Positions 26,544-36,288 of a DNA stretch of 64,000 nt are shown piece by piece. Position numbers and translations under genes: made by a program. Position 1 is the first letter of the stretch. Every line of letters begins with the position of its first letter. The stretch spans positions 558,001 to 622,000 of the forward strand of contig SFVX01000001.1 in NCBI GenBank assembly GCA_004561445.1, read 5' to 3'. The notes under the pieces were generated by a model, which had not been told where the DNA came from, made no database searches, and saw nothing but the letters and a program-made list of their open reading frames with translations. The stretch comes from a bacterium. Its GTDB lineage: Bacteria > Patescibacteriota > Saccharimonadia > Saccharimonadales > Saccharimonadaceae.

Positions 26544-27575
26544 TTATTTTGCTACTTTGTAGTGGTCTTTACCGACGCGGGTGAAGAGATTTTTGTTCTG
26601 GAGATTAAGTAGAACAGTCGTCTCTTTGACTTTGCGCTCGCGGAGGACTTGTTTGACGATTTCCTTGCGAGAAAGGCCTTCGGAGCCAGCTTTCATTAGA
26701 ATCTTAGTGATAATGTCGCTGACGGTTCCCTTCTCGAAGCCCCAGCTGTCTAGTGCGTAGATGCCGCGGCCAATGAGTACGAAGCGCGAATCTTTGATGA
26801 GTTCATTGTGAATGGCCTGAACGGTAACATTCTTGCGTTTAAAATCGGAAGAGCTGATAGCTTTGGCGATGTCCGAGAAGTGCATTGGCTCTTTGTGTTC
26901 TTCAAGGACGACATAGATTTTGTCGCGGATGTTCTTTGGGTTGACGGTTGGCCATTTGGTGAGACCCCATTGGTCATTAAGAGTTGAGAGAAGTTTGCTG
27001 ACATTGGCAACGGCTTCGATGTGGCTTGGGTGCTCGTAGTCGAGCTTGGCATCTAATTCATCGAGGCTGAGTGGTTTTTTGTTGGCTTTGACAAGAGATA
27101 CGATTTTGTCGACGCGAGTGCGGATAGTTTTCTCATCGCCGTATTCGGCAATACCGATAGCGTTGTGATATTTATCGTTTTCGCCAACTACGGTAAGGGC
27201 TGGGGAGATTTCGCCAAGAAAGTTGAAGTAGGCTTTTTCGACAGCGCTAGGATCGTGGCCGAGAACTTTGCGGGCGATGTCAGAAGTGCGAGCAACGCGA
27301 CCCATTTCGGTAAGATTACGAATGATGACTTTTTCGGCTGGAGCAAGCTCGGTAATTTTGCTTTCTTCGGCTGCGATGCGGAGGCGGATTAGAATAGCCT
27401 TCTCTAGCTGGCGTACGCGTTCGCGTGTTATTGAGAGCATGTCTCCGATTTGTTCTAGGGTTTCTTTGTGTCCGTCGAGACCGAAGCGACGCGAGATGAT
27501 TTCCTTTTCTCGCTCCTGCTCAATAATATCAAGGCTGCTATTGATGGCCTTGAGGATGGTGTCCGCGTTATTCAT
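26544..27575 (-). CDS. sigma-70 region 4-like HTH fused to HARE-HTH domains
   Basis: 343 residues. The N-terminal 75 match sigma region 4 / DNA-directed polymerase HTH pattern (REKEIISRRFGLDG, TLEQIGDMLSITRERVRQLEKAIL). The rest contains winged-helix segments of the HARE-HTH type found in the delta subunit RpoE (for example PMHFSDIAKAI ... VTVQAIHNELIKDSRFVLIGRGIYAL). There is no region 2, so it is not a complete sigma factor. It is probably an RNA polymerase-associated regulator. The start is the ATG at 27575. AGAAGGA lies 12 nt upstream and the promoter is TTGACA, 17 nt, TAAAAT. Confidence 0.75.
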   Translation of the reverse strand: MNNADTILKAINSSLDIIEQEREKEIISRRFGLDGHKETLEQIGDMLSITRERVRQLEKAILIRLRIAAEESKITELAPAEKVIIRNLTEMGRVARTSDIARKVLGHDPSAVEKAYFNFLGEISPALTVVGENDKYHNAIGIAEYGDEKTIRTRVDKIVSLVKANKKPLSLDELDAKLDYEHPSHIEAVANVSKLLSTLNDQWGLTKWPTVNPKNIRDKIYVVLEEHKEPMHFSDIAKAISSSDFKRKNVTVQAIHNELIKDSRFVLIGRGIYALDSWGFEKGTVSDIITKILMKAGSEGLSRKEIVKQVLRERKVKETTVLLNLQNKNLFTRVGKDHYKVAK

Positions 27576-27636
27576 GATGCAAAAATTCCTTCTCACTTCT
27601 CCCGTCGTTAGGTTTTTTATTATCTTATTTAATGAT

Positions 27637-27665
27637 ATTTTAACATTATACTAGATGTTTGTCAA
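27637..27665 (-). promoter_or_regulatory. promoter of the sigma/HARE regulator
   Basis: Minus-strand consensus TTGACA (27660-27665), a 17-nt spacer and TAAAAT (27637-27642), giving a leader of about 55 nt. An alternative TATAAT lies inside the spacer. Confidence 0.75.
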
Positions 27666-27981
27666 CACATCTTCTTCGCTTTTAAACAACTACAATTATA
27701 ATAACATAATTTTGCGTGCCAATGTAAAAAATTATATATGAGTTTTTTATTTTGAGCTTTGTGGCATGTTGCTTGCGCTTTATGGCGCTCGTGTCGTGAG
27801 CTGTTTAGAATTTATGCATGTGATGATATAAGCGTTTTAAGTAACTGATTTAGTTATAAAATATAAATGGTTATTTATCAAGTTTTGTGCTATAATACCC
27901 CTGATGCGGCTTAATCTAAGAATGGTCGCAGGTAGATAGAGAGTGCGCTCTCTTTGCACCTTAAAAAGGAGGTAACTATGT
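27666..27981 (+). other. AT-rich divergent intergenic region and hppA leader
   Basis: There is no gene in about 315 bp. The plus strand ends with TGC-TATAAT (27892-27897) as the likely hppA promoter and an untranslated leader of about 75 nt. The leader contains an AGAGAG/CTCTCT hairpin and the AAAAAGGAGG Shine-Dalgarno. Confidence 0.5.
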
Positions 27982-30084
27982 ATGGTGTATGCAATCGTAA
28001 TTCTCATCACTCTGTTGGCACTTGGGCTTGCGGTATTTAACTTCCGCTATGTCCGAGGAATGAAGGAGGGCACCGCCGAGATGTCGGAAATGGCCGGCGT
28101 CATTCGAGACGGTGCAAACGTTTTTATGCGTACGGAGTACAAGACAATCGTGATAACGGTGGCTGTCGTGGCGGTGATATTCTTACTGCTTATCGAGTGG
28201 TCTAGCGCGATTACGTTTGTTCTGGGCGCTGCTATGAGTAGCGCCGCCTGTATCTTCGGTATGAAAGCGGCTTCGTATGCCAACGTACGCACGGCAAATC
28301 GCGCCAGAAGTGGCAGTATGCACAGAACAATGAAAGTTGCTCTGCGCGGCGGAAGTGTGAGTGGGCTGAGCGTGCAAGCGTTTGGTCTGCTCGGCTTGGT
28401 TCTGATCCTGCTTGTAACTGGTGGCGTCAAAATCGGCGCAGTCAGCAGTGGATTGATCGTCCATCTGAAATGCAACCCTAGCATAATGCGTTTAACGACT
28501 TATTCGCTGGGTTGCTCCATTGTTGCAATGTTTAACAGAGTTGCTGGCGGTAACTTTACGAAGGCAGCGGACATTTCTGCCGATATTATCGGTAAGAATC
28601 GTCATGATTTGCCTGAAGACGATCGTCGCGTCCCAAATACTATTGCGGACTTTATTGGCGATCTTGTGAACGATATTGCCGGTAACTGTTCTGACTTGCT
28701 TGAAAGTTTCGTAGCGACGATAGTTGCAGCAATTCTGATTGCGGTCTCTGTTATGGAAAGCGACGCAATTTCTGAGACACTCTTCAAATCTATGTATCGT
28801 TTCCCGATTTTGCTGGCTGGCATTGGCTTGCTGGGTTGTATTGTGGGAATTTTGACGGTACTAAAGAGTAAGAGTGGCAAGAGCCCGTCCGCAACGCTAG
28901 ACAAGGCGACTTATATTTCCGCTGGGTTTGTAGTCGTGGGAGCTTTCTTGATTTCTCTGCTGATGTTCTTTGGCGAGAAAAAAGCTTTTGCAGACTTTAG
29001 ATTAGGCTGGATTTCGCCTTGGCTATCGACGATTCTGGGGCTGATCTCAGGAGTCGCAATCGGTAAAATCACGGAATACTACACAAGTACGGATCATAAA
29101 CCTGTACAGAAATTGGCCGAGATTTCGGTCGAAGGTGAGGCTTTTGTGGTTACGAAAGGCGACGCGATTGGTTCGCGTTCTTGCCTGCTTCCGATTGCAG
29201 TAATCGTTGCTTCGTTGCTCTTGGCGGGATGGCTTTGCGGTATTTATGGCATTGCAATTTCTGCACTGGGGATGCTAAGCTTTGTTGCAACTACGGTTTC
29301 GGTCGATGCGTTTGGTCCGATTGCGGATAACGCTGGTGGCATTGCTGAGGCTTGCCACTTGGATGAGTCTGTCCGTGTGATTACCGACAAACTTGATGCT
29401 GTAGGTAACACTACGGCGGCTATTGGCAAGGGATTTGCGATTGGCTCGGCTGCATTTGCAACCGTATCGCTAATCTTTGCTTATGTTGGTAGCTATTCCA
29501 GTGCGACAACGCCGGTGTTAAATATTGCGAGTTTCGCGGTAATTGGTGGTGCGCTGTTTGGCGGTGCGCTGATTGAGTTTTTCTCTGCTAAACTAACCGA
29601 TAATACTATTGATTCGGCTAGAATGATGGCGGACGAAGGCGATCGTCAGTTAAATATTCCTGGCGTGCTTGAGGGCGAAGTTAAGCCTGATTATAACGCT
29701 TGCATTGAGATGGCAGCTAAGGAGGCGCTTCGTAAGATGCTCTTCCCGTCTTTGTTAGCACTCTTGGTTCCAGCAATTGGCGTAGTTCTACTCGGCCTTG
29801 AGTTTGTTGGCGGTATCTTGATTGGCGCGACTATTGTTGCGATTCCGCGTGCGATTTTTATGGGCAACTCTGGTGGAGCTTTTGATAATGCGAAGAAGTA
29901 TGTCGAAAGCGGTCTGCTTGAAGGCCATGGTAAAGGTTCGCCTGCGCACAAGGCCGCCGTAACCGGCGACACCGTCGGTGATACCAGAAAAGACGTAGTT
30001 GGCGTAGCGCTCGACATCTTTATTAAGATGATGTCGACAGTCGCAAATACGCTGGCGCCTGTCTTCTCTGCCCTCCGTCACTAA
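27982..30084 (+). CDS. hppA: membrane-bound ion-translocating pyrophosphatase
   Basis: 700 residues with about 16 TM helices. It couples pyrophosphate hydrolysis to H+ (or Na+) export. Family blocks include FTKAADISADIIGK, LPEDDRRVPNTIAD, GDLVNDIAG, DAFGPIADNAGGIAEACHL and GNTTAAIGKGFAIGSA. Alanine after GNTT is the K+-dependent signature; K+-independent forms have Lys. The core is divergent: the usual DVGADLVGKVE and ADNVGDNVGD read DISADIIGKNR and ADFIGDLVND, though the metal-binding aspartates stay. A clear GGAGG precedes the ATG. Confidence 0.92.
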   Translation: MVYAIVILITLLALGLAVFNFRYVRGMKEGTAEMSEMAGVIRDGANVFMRTEYKTIVITVAVVAVIFLLLIEWSSAITFVLGAAMSSAACIFGMKAASYANVRTANRARSGSMHRTMKVALRGGSVSGLSVQAFGLLGLVLILLVTGGVKIGAVSSGLIVHLKCNPSIMRLTTYSLGCSIVAMFNRVAGGNFTKAADISADIIGKNRHDLPEDDRRVPNTIADFIGDLVNDIAGNCSDLLESFVATIVAAILIAVSVMESDAISETLFKSMYRFPILLAGIGLLGCIVGILTVLKSKSGKSPSATLDKATYISAGFVVVGAFLISLLMFFGEKKAFADFRLGWISPWLSTILGLISGVAIGKITEYYTSTDHKPVQKLAEISVEGEAFVVTKGDAIGSRSCLLPIAVIVASLLLAGWLCGIYGIAISALGMLSFVATTVSVDAFGPIADNAGGIAEACHLDESVRVITDKLDAVGNTTAAIGKGFAIGSAAFATVSLIFAYVGSYSSATTPVLNIASFAVIGGALFGGALIEFFSAKLTDNTIDSARMMADEGDRQLNIPGVLEGEVKPDYNACIEMAAKEALRKMLFPSLLALLVPAIGVVLLGLEFVGGILIGATIVAIPRAIFMGNSGGAFDNAKKYVESGLLEGHGKGSPAHKAAVTGDTVGDTRKDVVGVALDIFIKMMSTVANTLAPVFSALRH

Positions 30085-30152
30085 GAACTTCGGTTCTACA
30101 CAGTGAATTCTTTCTTTGTTCTTGCCTAAGAACTTGAGCAAAGCAGTCAAAG

Positions 30153-30174
30153 CCCCCAGCTAGTCTGGGGGTTT
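30153..30174 (+). terminator. intrinsic terminator of hppA
   Basis: CCCCCAG (30153-30159) pairs with CTGGGGG (30165-30171), followed by TTTA. It closes hppA before the CRISPR-Cas locus. Confidence 0.75.
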
Positions 30175-30212
30175 ACGAATATTTTGGCAATTACGCGTAT
30201 TTCTTGTAAAGG

Positions 30213-30268
30213 TGTTGTATAAATTACAACGGCTGAGCAATAGTAGTGCTCGATTTTTTAGATTTCGC
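30213..30268 (+). repeat. left copy of direct repeat flanking the CRISPR-Cas locus
   Basis: Positions 30213-30246 match 38951-38984 at 30 of 34 bases in the same orientation. Both begin with the palindrome GTTGTA-N5-TACAAC and continue CTGAGCAATA. A second matching block, TTTTTAGATTT-CGC against TTTTTAGATTT-AGC, lies at 30255-30268 and includes the csn2 stop codon. The left copy also forms GAGCA/TGCTC plus a T-run, which could end a plus-strand transcript. The pair may be a remnant of integration or recombination. Confidence 0.7.
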
Positions 30269-30926
30269 AAAGATCTTTATCGATAATAAGCTGATTTGAG
30301 TTTGAAATTTTGGATTTTTGTTGACTTTCTATTAATAATAAGTCGAGTTGATGGTTATTAATGTTCTTAATGAGTAGCTCTATATCCTCTTTCTCGAGAA
30401 AAGCGCGTAGATTCATAAAAACAAACAGTTTTATATCAGATAGCTCCGTCATCATATCTAAATAATCGGTTAATAATTCGATAAAATTATCTTCATCGCC
30501 AACGATATGGATATTTACGGCTTTTGCGATGCTGTCGATAGAAAAATCTGGATCGGTTTCGACCTCAAAATTAAAATTTTCGGCATATATTAACTCATCG
30601 AGATACTTGATAATGTAACTTTTGAATGAATTGGTCTCGTTATAGAAGCTTTCGGAGGTGGATTGCTTAACAAGAAGCTTTAGTAAAGTCGTAATAACTT
30701 TTTTGTCGTTAAAATTAAGCAGGAATGGGTTTGGAATAAAGTCAATATGCTTGGCTCGTAGCGTTTTGCCGTCAAGTGTAAAGTAATTGCAATCGTCGAG
30801 GTTAGCGCTAAGGTTCTTAATAATTTGTCGATAAAACGTTGGTGATTCTACAATTAATTCATTGAGATGAACTTCTTCGTTCCAAATAAGGCTATTGTCG
30901 GTCTCGGTTAAGGAGAATCTAATCAT
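30258..30926 (-). CDS. csn2: CRISPR adaptation protein Csn2 (type II-A)
   Basis: 222 residues. Csn2 forms a DNA-encircling ring that works with Cas1-Cas2 and Cas9 in spacer capture, and its presence defines subtype II-A. The C-terminal half is typical: FVFMNLRAFLEKEDIELL, DLLLIESQ and the family ending LIIDKDLCEI. It is last in the cas9-cas1-cas2-csn2 operon and its ATG overlaps the cas2 stop by 4 nt. Its own stop lies inside the left flanking repeat. Confidence 0.9.
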   Translation of the reverse strand: MIRFSLTETDNSLIWNEEVHLNELIVESPTFYRQIIKNLSANLDDCNYFTLDGKTLRAKHIDFIPNPFLLNFNDKKVITTLLKLLVKQSTSESFYNETNSFKSYIIKYLDELIYAENFNFEVETDPDFSIDSIAKAVNIHIVGDEDNFIELLTDYLDMMTELSDIKLFVFMNLRAFLEKEDIELLIKNINNHQLDLLLIESQQKSKISNSNQLIIDKDLCEI

Positions 30927-31243
30927 AAAACTATCATCCTCTTGTCGTCTTGTATAAAAGTGTCGTCCAGCTCGCCAACGACGAGCTTCATACCGGCGAA
31001 TTGACGTTCGGTGACGCTCATTATCTGGACAATACCCTTGGGCGGTTTATGTTTTTCTATACTGCGTTCAACTTGCCCGACGGCGTGCATATTGATACAG
31101 ATTTTAGTATAAATTGATTCCTGCATCATAATAAAGCCGTCGTCGATGAGGTATTTGCGGAACCAGCGGTAGTGGCGCCGATCCATGGAAGTTTCGGTTG
31201 GTAGATCAAACATGACAATTACTCGCATAAATCTATAGCTCAT
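30923..31243 (-). CDS. cas2: CRISPR-associated endonuclease/integrase subunit Cas2
   Basis: 106 residues with a ferredoxin-like fold. The N-terminal MRVIVMFDLPTET carries the conserved Asp (D13) after the first beta strand, and FRKYLIDDGFIMMQESIY is typical of type II-A Cas2. It bridges two Cas1 dimers in the spacer integrase. It overlaps cas1 by 11 bp and csn2 by 4 bp, so the operon is tightly coupled. Confidence 0.95.
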   Translation of the reverse strand: MSYRFMRVIVMFDLPTETSMDRRHYRWFRKYLIDDGFIMMQESIYTKICINMHAVGQVERSIEKHKPPKGIVQIMSVTERQFAGMKLVVGELDDTFIQDDKRMIVL

Positions 31244-32108
31244 ACCAGTTAATAATTAAAGAAGTGTCGTTCTCTTCGATGGCCGAAAAAATGCTACGGA
31301 CGTAAATTCCGATTGCATTGTTTAGGTATTGGATGGAATTACTAATGCGAACCTTGGAGTTTAATAAATCTATGACCTGAATTTTTTCGTTCTTTTCGAA
31401 TGTTTTAAAATTACACTCGTGTGCAAAACGATCGATAATAGGACGAAAAGTTTCCATAAGGTCGGAGCCGAGATTGAAAGGATTACTAGCGTTATCGTGC
31501 CAGAGGCCGAGATTAGTAAGATAGCCGGAGGCGGAAATTTCACGATTAAAGCAGGATAAAATAATAGAATATCCATAATTTAATACGGAATTGCGAATAT
31601 CTGAACTGTCGCGATAAAAATCCATGCCATACATGGCGTTAAAATAAACTTTGGCGGCGTGTCCTTCCCGATTTGTGCTGTCGCCAGGTAGCACTTCGGA
31701 AGCGTATTGGCGCAATTGCTCGGCTTTCTCGGCATTGCCAATATGAAAAAGATTGTTGGCCTGGTTGAGGATTTTACGCTCAACTATAGCTTGCCAGACA
31801 TTGGACTTTATCTTTTCGTCCCAATGAATTTGCTGTCGAATTTTGCCACTACTAATATAATGACCATACATTGGGATGAGTTCGGATGATGGGTTATGTT
31901 GGTTGTCGCAAAAGATGACTTTGACTTTACGCTCCATGAGCTCAGCCAATAAATAGGCGGTAATAGAAATTGCCGTAGTTTCGCACATTAATACGGAGAT
32001 ATCATCGAGAAAGATGCGCTTCTCTTCTTCGCCGGTACGAATAACTAGAGACCCTAGTTTGTAATCTAGTTTGCTACGCTTGGAAATAACTACCACCCGC
32101 CAAGACAT
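31233..32108 (-). CDS. cas1: CRISPR spacer integrase Cas1
   Basis: 291 residues, type II-A length. The metal-binding triad is visible: E148 in NREGHAAKVYF, H204 in GLWHDN and E219 in GSDLMETFRP. It has the N-terminal beta domain and the C-terminal helical catalytic domain. With Cas2 it inserts spacers at the leader end. It lies 3 bp after the cas9 stop. Confidence 0.95.
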   Translation of the reverse strand: MSWRVVVISKRSKLDYKLGSLVIRTGEEEKRIFLDDISVLMCETTAISITAYLLAELMERKVKVIFCDNQHNPSSELIPMYGHYISSGKIRQQIHWDEKIKSNVWQAIVERKILNQANNLFHIGNAEKAEQLRQYASEVLPGDSTNREGHAAKVYFNAMYGMDFYRDSSDIRNSVLNYGYSIILSCFNREISASGYLTNLGLWHDNASNPFNLGSDLMETFRPIIDRFAHECNFKTFEKNEKIQVIDLLNSKVRISNSIQYLNNAIGIYVRSIFSAIEENDTSLIINWYEL

Positions 32109-32111
32109 TTT

Positions 32112-35100
32112 TTAATCTTCCCTGCTGAGCTTAATTGATGGCGTGGTTTTGAGGTTTATTTTGCGCTCGCGAAGGCCGGTTGGAGATTGGAGGATGAGAT
32201 AGCAGGAGTCGAGATTGGAGATATTATTGGAAACGGTGCATAGGCCATATTGCGAGGCCTTTGGTACGAAACTTGAAATATCACCACGTATTGCATTGCA
32301 GGACATGGCATTTTGGAGTGCGCGGAGAGTTGAAATTTGGTCTTTTATATCCAGGGTCTTGAAGTCGCTAGAGTGCGATATTATTTCGTCGACTTTTGAT
32401 CCCATTTGTGGCGCGTTTTTGTAATACTCTAATTTTTCAAGAAGCGCATTCAATAATCGTATATTGCCTATGGAAGAGACTTTATCGTGCACTTCATTTA
32501 TTTTATATTTCTTGTCGATTTTCAACTTATCTTGAAGTTTTACGATATTAGTAAGATAGACTGCGTCGAAATAGTTTATCTCTAACTGAAAGGCTGGCCA
32601 AAAGGCTAAATTATTACCAGTTCTTCCCGCTAAATGTACTGGGAAGCCATTAACTTTTAGATATGATTTAAAGTTAATTCTCGGAATGATAGTCTTAGCG
32701 TCTGAATAATTTTGCGAGATGTATTTTTCTGGATTATCTTTGGCGAGAATTGGAATCTGGATGAGTTGGCGTTTTGCATCAGTTTCGATAAGCGCGAAAT
32801 AAGCGCCTTTTACGGAGTTGTAGCCGCCATACTTAGAGGTATCCGCCAGACGCTTAGTCTGCTTGATTGGTAGAATACCTTCGGTTTTTTGAGATTTGCC
32901 TACGATGAGAAGATCGGAGATATTGCCATTCTCTTGATAAGTCATTCTCGTCCATAGGATATCATTACGTTCAAGGGTTTTATTGACGATATTAAAGCTC
33001 TCTTGGTAGTTCCAGGCTTTGACTTGAGGATAGTTTACAATGCGACCGTCTTTTGTCTTCCACTGTTCGCTACGACGAAAGATGAGGTTAGTACGAATGG
33101 AATAGTTGCGAGCCGGATGGTTCTTTATGAAATTATATGGAGAATCTGTGAAAGTAGAATTTAAAACATTGCCTACAACGATATTGAGATATGCGTCCTT
33201 TGCGTGATGGAAGTCATTGAGTGCGCGTACTTTGATAAACTGAGGGCTAATATAATTGCCGTTTTCGTCAATACGGTTTCGACCATAGACGTGGCGAAAA
33301 TCTGACACATGCCCAGCCTTAACTAAGACAACTTTAGTGCCTGGATACGCTTGCTGAAGTAGGTTGCGGATGGCTTTGGTAGTTTGGCTAGTTTCGACGA
33401 TTTGACGAGCAATAAAGCCTCCGAGTTCATCGTCGGTAAGTGGCGTGGTGCGGATAAGGCGCATGAATTTTTCTTTTGTAATGAATCCTTTATCTGCCCA
33501 GACGGCCCAAGTCCCACGCATACGATTGCGCCAGTTTTCTTCAATTGGATAGTGATTAGTTTTTTCGCGGTTGTATTCGGCTTTAACTAGGACAAGGTTG
33601 CGAGTGATGCTGTCGTCCTTAGAGAATGAACGTGGAATGATATGGTCAATATCGTAAGCGTCGGTCGTGAGACGTTCAATATCAATACGCTCGCCAGAAT
33701 ATGCACAACGCCCCATTTGCGAGAAATAGAGAAATAGTTTTTTACTTTGTAAATCGCGATCCTCATAGCTCTTAAGGCTTGCGAGCAATTCTTGAGCTTC
33801 TGGAGTCTTGACGGCTTTATATTTTTCTTCAAGTTCTTTTTTGCGGCTAAGTTTTAGCTTCTTATTCTTCTCTTCTCCGCGTGTAACTTCGATAAAGATT
33901 TTTTTTGGCGCATAACCAAAAATATCTTTGATTTCTTTGACAATTTTAATTGTTTGCCAAACTCCGCGTTTTACGGCTGGCGAGCAGTAAAGATTTTTAA
34001 CGTCGTCATAAGTAAGCTCGGTATTTTGTGGGTGTTTTGCGGTGTTGTAATCTTCGATCTTCTGCGAGAAATTAAAATTCTTACTTAGAAGTTCCATTAG
34101 ATTATTTGTAGTGTTCTCGAGTGCTTCGAGTATGGTCATTTCTTGGTCATTAACAGTGGCGCGAATACCGTTAAGGAATTTATTGCTAAAATTGCCCCAG
34201 TCAGTGTAGCTTTTGCGAGACAGCTTGAGAGCCTGTTCATCGAAGCAATTCAACTCTTGGGCGATTTTAGACTTTAGCATCTTCTTTTCGTTGCCGAGAA
34301 TTGTGATGAGCTCAACAACCTTCTCAAGCGAGCTGCGAGAATATTTAGATGCGTAATTTTCGCCGAGAATAGAAGCAAAATCATGATGAGTTTTTAATTT
34401 TGGTAGAGTTTTGAGATCTTTTTCTTCGCGAATATCGGTTTTTTGGTCGCAGATATTGTTCTCGACAAGATATTTCTTAAGACGCTTGAGGGTAATATTA
34501 CCAGTTAACTCATTCTGCAAGTAAATATGTTCATAGATGAATATCTTGGTTGCCTGGTCGATACGTTTGCCGTTGAAGCTTAAGTTGTTCAGCTGATTAA
34601 GAACCATATACTTTTGATAAGCGAGTGAGGATTTTGGTAATACATCCTCGCCTAGTAGGTAAGTACATTCGTTCGTCATGCGACGAATAAAATTATTAGC
34701 ACGATCTTCGAGGTCAACGAGCTTCTCGAAATTCCAAGGATAAACGATTTCTTTAATTTCGTCATCCGCCCACGAAAATTCGCTGGCATTGCGGCCAGAA
34801 TTGATCTCTTTACCATCGTTATCATATTTGCGTTTAACTAGCGGGCCACAATAGTATGGGATTCTGAAGCTATGGATACTTTGAATCTTTTTAGCTTTGG
34901 TATTATACTTTTCGTCTTCGTTTGGAGTTTTAATAGCAAAGCTAGGGTAGTCTTTTGTAAGTTTTTTGAGGATAACTTTAAGTTCTTTGGCGTGGATTTG
35001 TTGAGGAATAGTACCCTTAGCTTGACCGCGCTGTTTTGGCAAGAGCTGATTATTCTCAGCTTTGCTGATTAGGTTGGTCTTGATGTCGTGTTTTTCGAGT

Positions 35101-36269
35101 AGTCGTTTGATTTCTTTGTTGATGTCCTCTTGTGAGCAACTTACGGTTTTACGACGGCCATTACTATCTTCGGAGTAAGCTTTATGGATATAGGAGTTAT
35201 AGTTTGCTCCACCAGCGGTAGACTTGAAGAATTTATTATAATCTTCGGAAAATGGTTTAAGTAGTTCTTTTAGCTCTTTGAGTTGCGTCTCGTGAAGATT
35301 ATAGTTGTTTACCATAGCGGCGGAAATATTCTTGTATCCAGCCATTAGATTGTCTAAAATGCCAAAATCATAGATACGCTTTGCAGCGTTGATTAATTCC
35401 ATGTTTTCGGGCCCGACTGCGAGTTCAATTTCGGGTTGTTTGTCCTCGAAGTTACCATCATCGAGACTATATTTATATTCTTCATCTTCGATGCCTAGCA
35501 TTTTGCATAAATCTACCGTAGAACCGATTAAAAACCCTGCAAGAAGTTGTCGATCGAGCGTCTCGTCGGTTTCTTCATCTTCGATAAAGATTAAATCTTT
35601 GAGCTCTTTCTTGCGGTCGATTTTGCTACGTTTGCGATTTTTAATGATTTTTGCGACAGCGTCGCCAACGGAGTCCGCAATATTAAAGCCACGATTATTT
35701 GCGGCATCAACAAAATTAAACCAGATGCTATTGAAATCTTCGACATCGCTAAGCTCTCCCTCGATTAGGAAATGACCGCGATTTTTGAGAATGTGTTGAA
35801 TTGCTAGAAAATAGAGGCGAATATCGAAGTGATCTTTGTCGGTTGCATTATAGATTGCATTGCGTAGGTGCCAAATAGTGGGATATTTTTTATGAAAATC
35901 TTTGTCTTGAAAATCGGGATCATTGAAAAGCGTATTTTTAGACTTACCGGAAGGATTTCGGCTAAAATCTTTATCTTCTTCAAGATAAAAACTTTCACGG
36001 AGGCGTATATAGAAATCTGGATCTACCTTTGCAATCTCGTCAGCAAAAAGCATGCGAAGCAGCTTAAGGCGATTTTTGGCACGGTTGGCGCGACGGCGTG
36101 TTGAGCGCGGCAGTCGACGCTCGGCGGCAGTGTTGGCTTCTTCGAAGAGTCGGCTACCCCAAAGTGCTTTACCCTTTTTGCGTAAAATATTGTAGTTTTC
36201 GTCGGTAACCGCCCAACCCACAGAGCTGGTTCCGCAGTCTAATCCGATATAGTAATCTTTTTGTTCCAT
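32112..36269 (-). CDS. cas9: type II-A Cas9 effector nuclease
   Basis: 1385 residues, close to the length of the Streptococcus pyogenes protein. Domains in order: RuvC-I (D11 in YIGLDCGTSSVGW), arginine-rich bridge helix (about 51-72), recognition lobe (about 75-780), RuvC-II (E794 in KIFIEVTRGEE), HNH (H876 in YDIDHIIPRSF, with NREKTNHYP), RuvC-III (H1022 and D1025 in HHAKDAYLN) and a C-terminal PAM-interacting region. All catalytic residues are present, so it should be active. I use the ATG at 36269, with GGAG 7 nt upstream, not the preceding TTG. The operon is divergent from tracrRNA and array. The PAM cannot be read from sequence. Confidence 0.97.
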   Translation of the reverse strand: MEQKDYYIGLDCGTSSVGWAVTDENYNILRKKGKALWGSRLFEEANTAAERRLPRSTRRRANRAKNRLKLLRMLFADEIAKVDPDFYIRLRESFYLEEDKDFSRNPSGKSKNTLFNDPDFQDKDFHKKYPTIWHLRNAIYNATDKDHFDIRLYFLAIQHILKNRGHFLIEGELSDVEDFNSIWFNFVDAANNRGFNIADSVGDAVAKIIKNRKRSKIDRKKELKDLIFIEDEETDETLDRQLLAGFLIGSTVDLCKMLGIEDEEYKYSLDDGNFEDKQPEIELAVGPENMELINAAKRIYDFGILDNLMAGYKNISAAMVNNYNLHETQLKELKELLKPFSEDYNKFFKSTAGGANYNSYIHKAYSEDSNGRRKTVSCSQEDINKEIKRLLEKHDIKTNLISKAENNQLLPKQRGQAKGTIPQQIHAKELKVILKKLTKDYPSFAIKTPNEDEKYNTKAKKIQSIHSFRIPYYCGPLVKRKYDNDGKEINSGRNASEFSWADDEIKEIVYPWNFEKLVDLEDRANNFIRRMTNECTYLLGEDVLPKSSLAYQKYMVLNQLNNLSFNGKRIDQATKIFIYEHIYLQNELTGNITLKRLKKYLVENNICDQKTDIREEKDLKTLPKLKTHHDFASILGENYASKYSRSSLEKVVELITILGNEKKMLKSKIAQELNCFDEQALKLSRKSYTDWGNFSNKFLNGIRATVNDQEMTILEALENTTNNLMELLSKNFNFSQKIEDYNTAKHPQNTELTYDDVKNLYCSPAVKRGVWQTIKIVKEIKDIFGYAPKKIFIEVTRGEEKNKKLKLSRKKELEEKYKAVKTPEAQELLASLKSYEDRDLQSKKLFLYFSQMGRCAYSGERIDIERLTTDAYDIDHIIPRSFSKDDSITRNLVLVKAEYNREKTNHYPIEENWRNRMRGTWAVWADKGFITKEKFMRLIRTTPLTDDELGGFIARQIVETSQTTKAIRNLLQQAYPGTKVVLVKAGHVSDFRHVYGRNRIDENGNYISPQFIKVRALNDFHHAKDAYLNIVVGNVLNSTFTDSPYNFIKNHPARNYSIRTNLIFRRSEQWKTKDGRIVNYPQVKAWNYQESFNIVNKTLERNDILWTRMTYQENGNISDLLIVGKSQKTEGILPIKQTKRLADTSKYGGYNSVKGAYFALIETDAKRQLIQIPILAKDNPEKYISQNYSDAKTIIPRINFKSYLKVNGFPVHLAGRTGNNLAFWPAFQLEINYFDAVYLTNIVKLQDKLKIDKKYKINEVHDKVSSIGNIRLLNALLEKLEYYKNAPQMGSKVDEIISHSSDFKTLDIKDQISTLRALQNAMSCNAIRGDISSFVPKASQYGLCTVSNNISNLDSCYLILQSPTGLRERKINLKTTPSIKLSRED

Positions 36270-36288
36270 CAATAAGCTCCGATATTCT

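Noticed and set aside
27977..28030. ATG five bases before the hppA start
   Set aside because: It is out of frame with the conserved protein and stops after a few codons.
30214..30230. Palindrome in the CRISPR flank as a dif/Xer site
   Set aside because: Arm and spacer layout (6-5-6 with GTTGTA/TACAAC) does not fit the 11-6-11 dif pattern.
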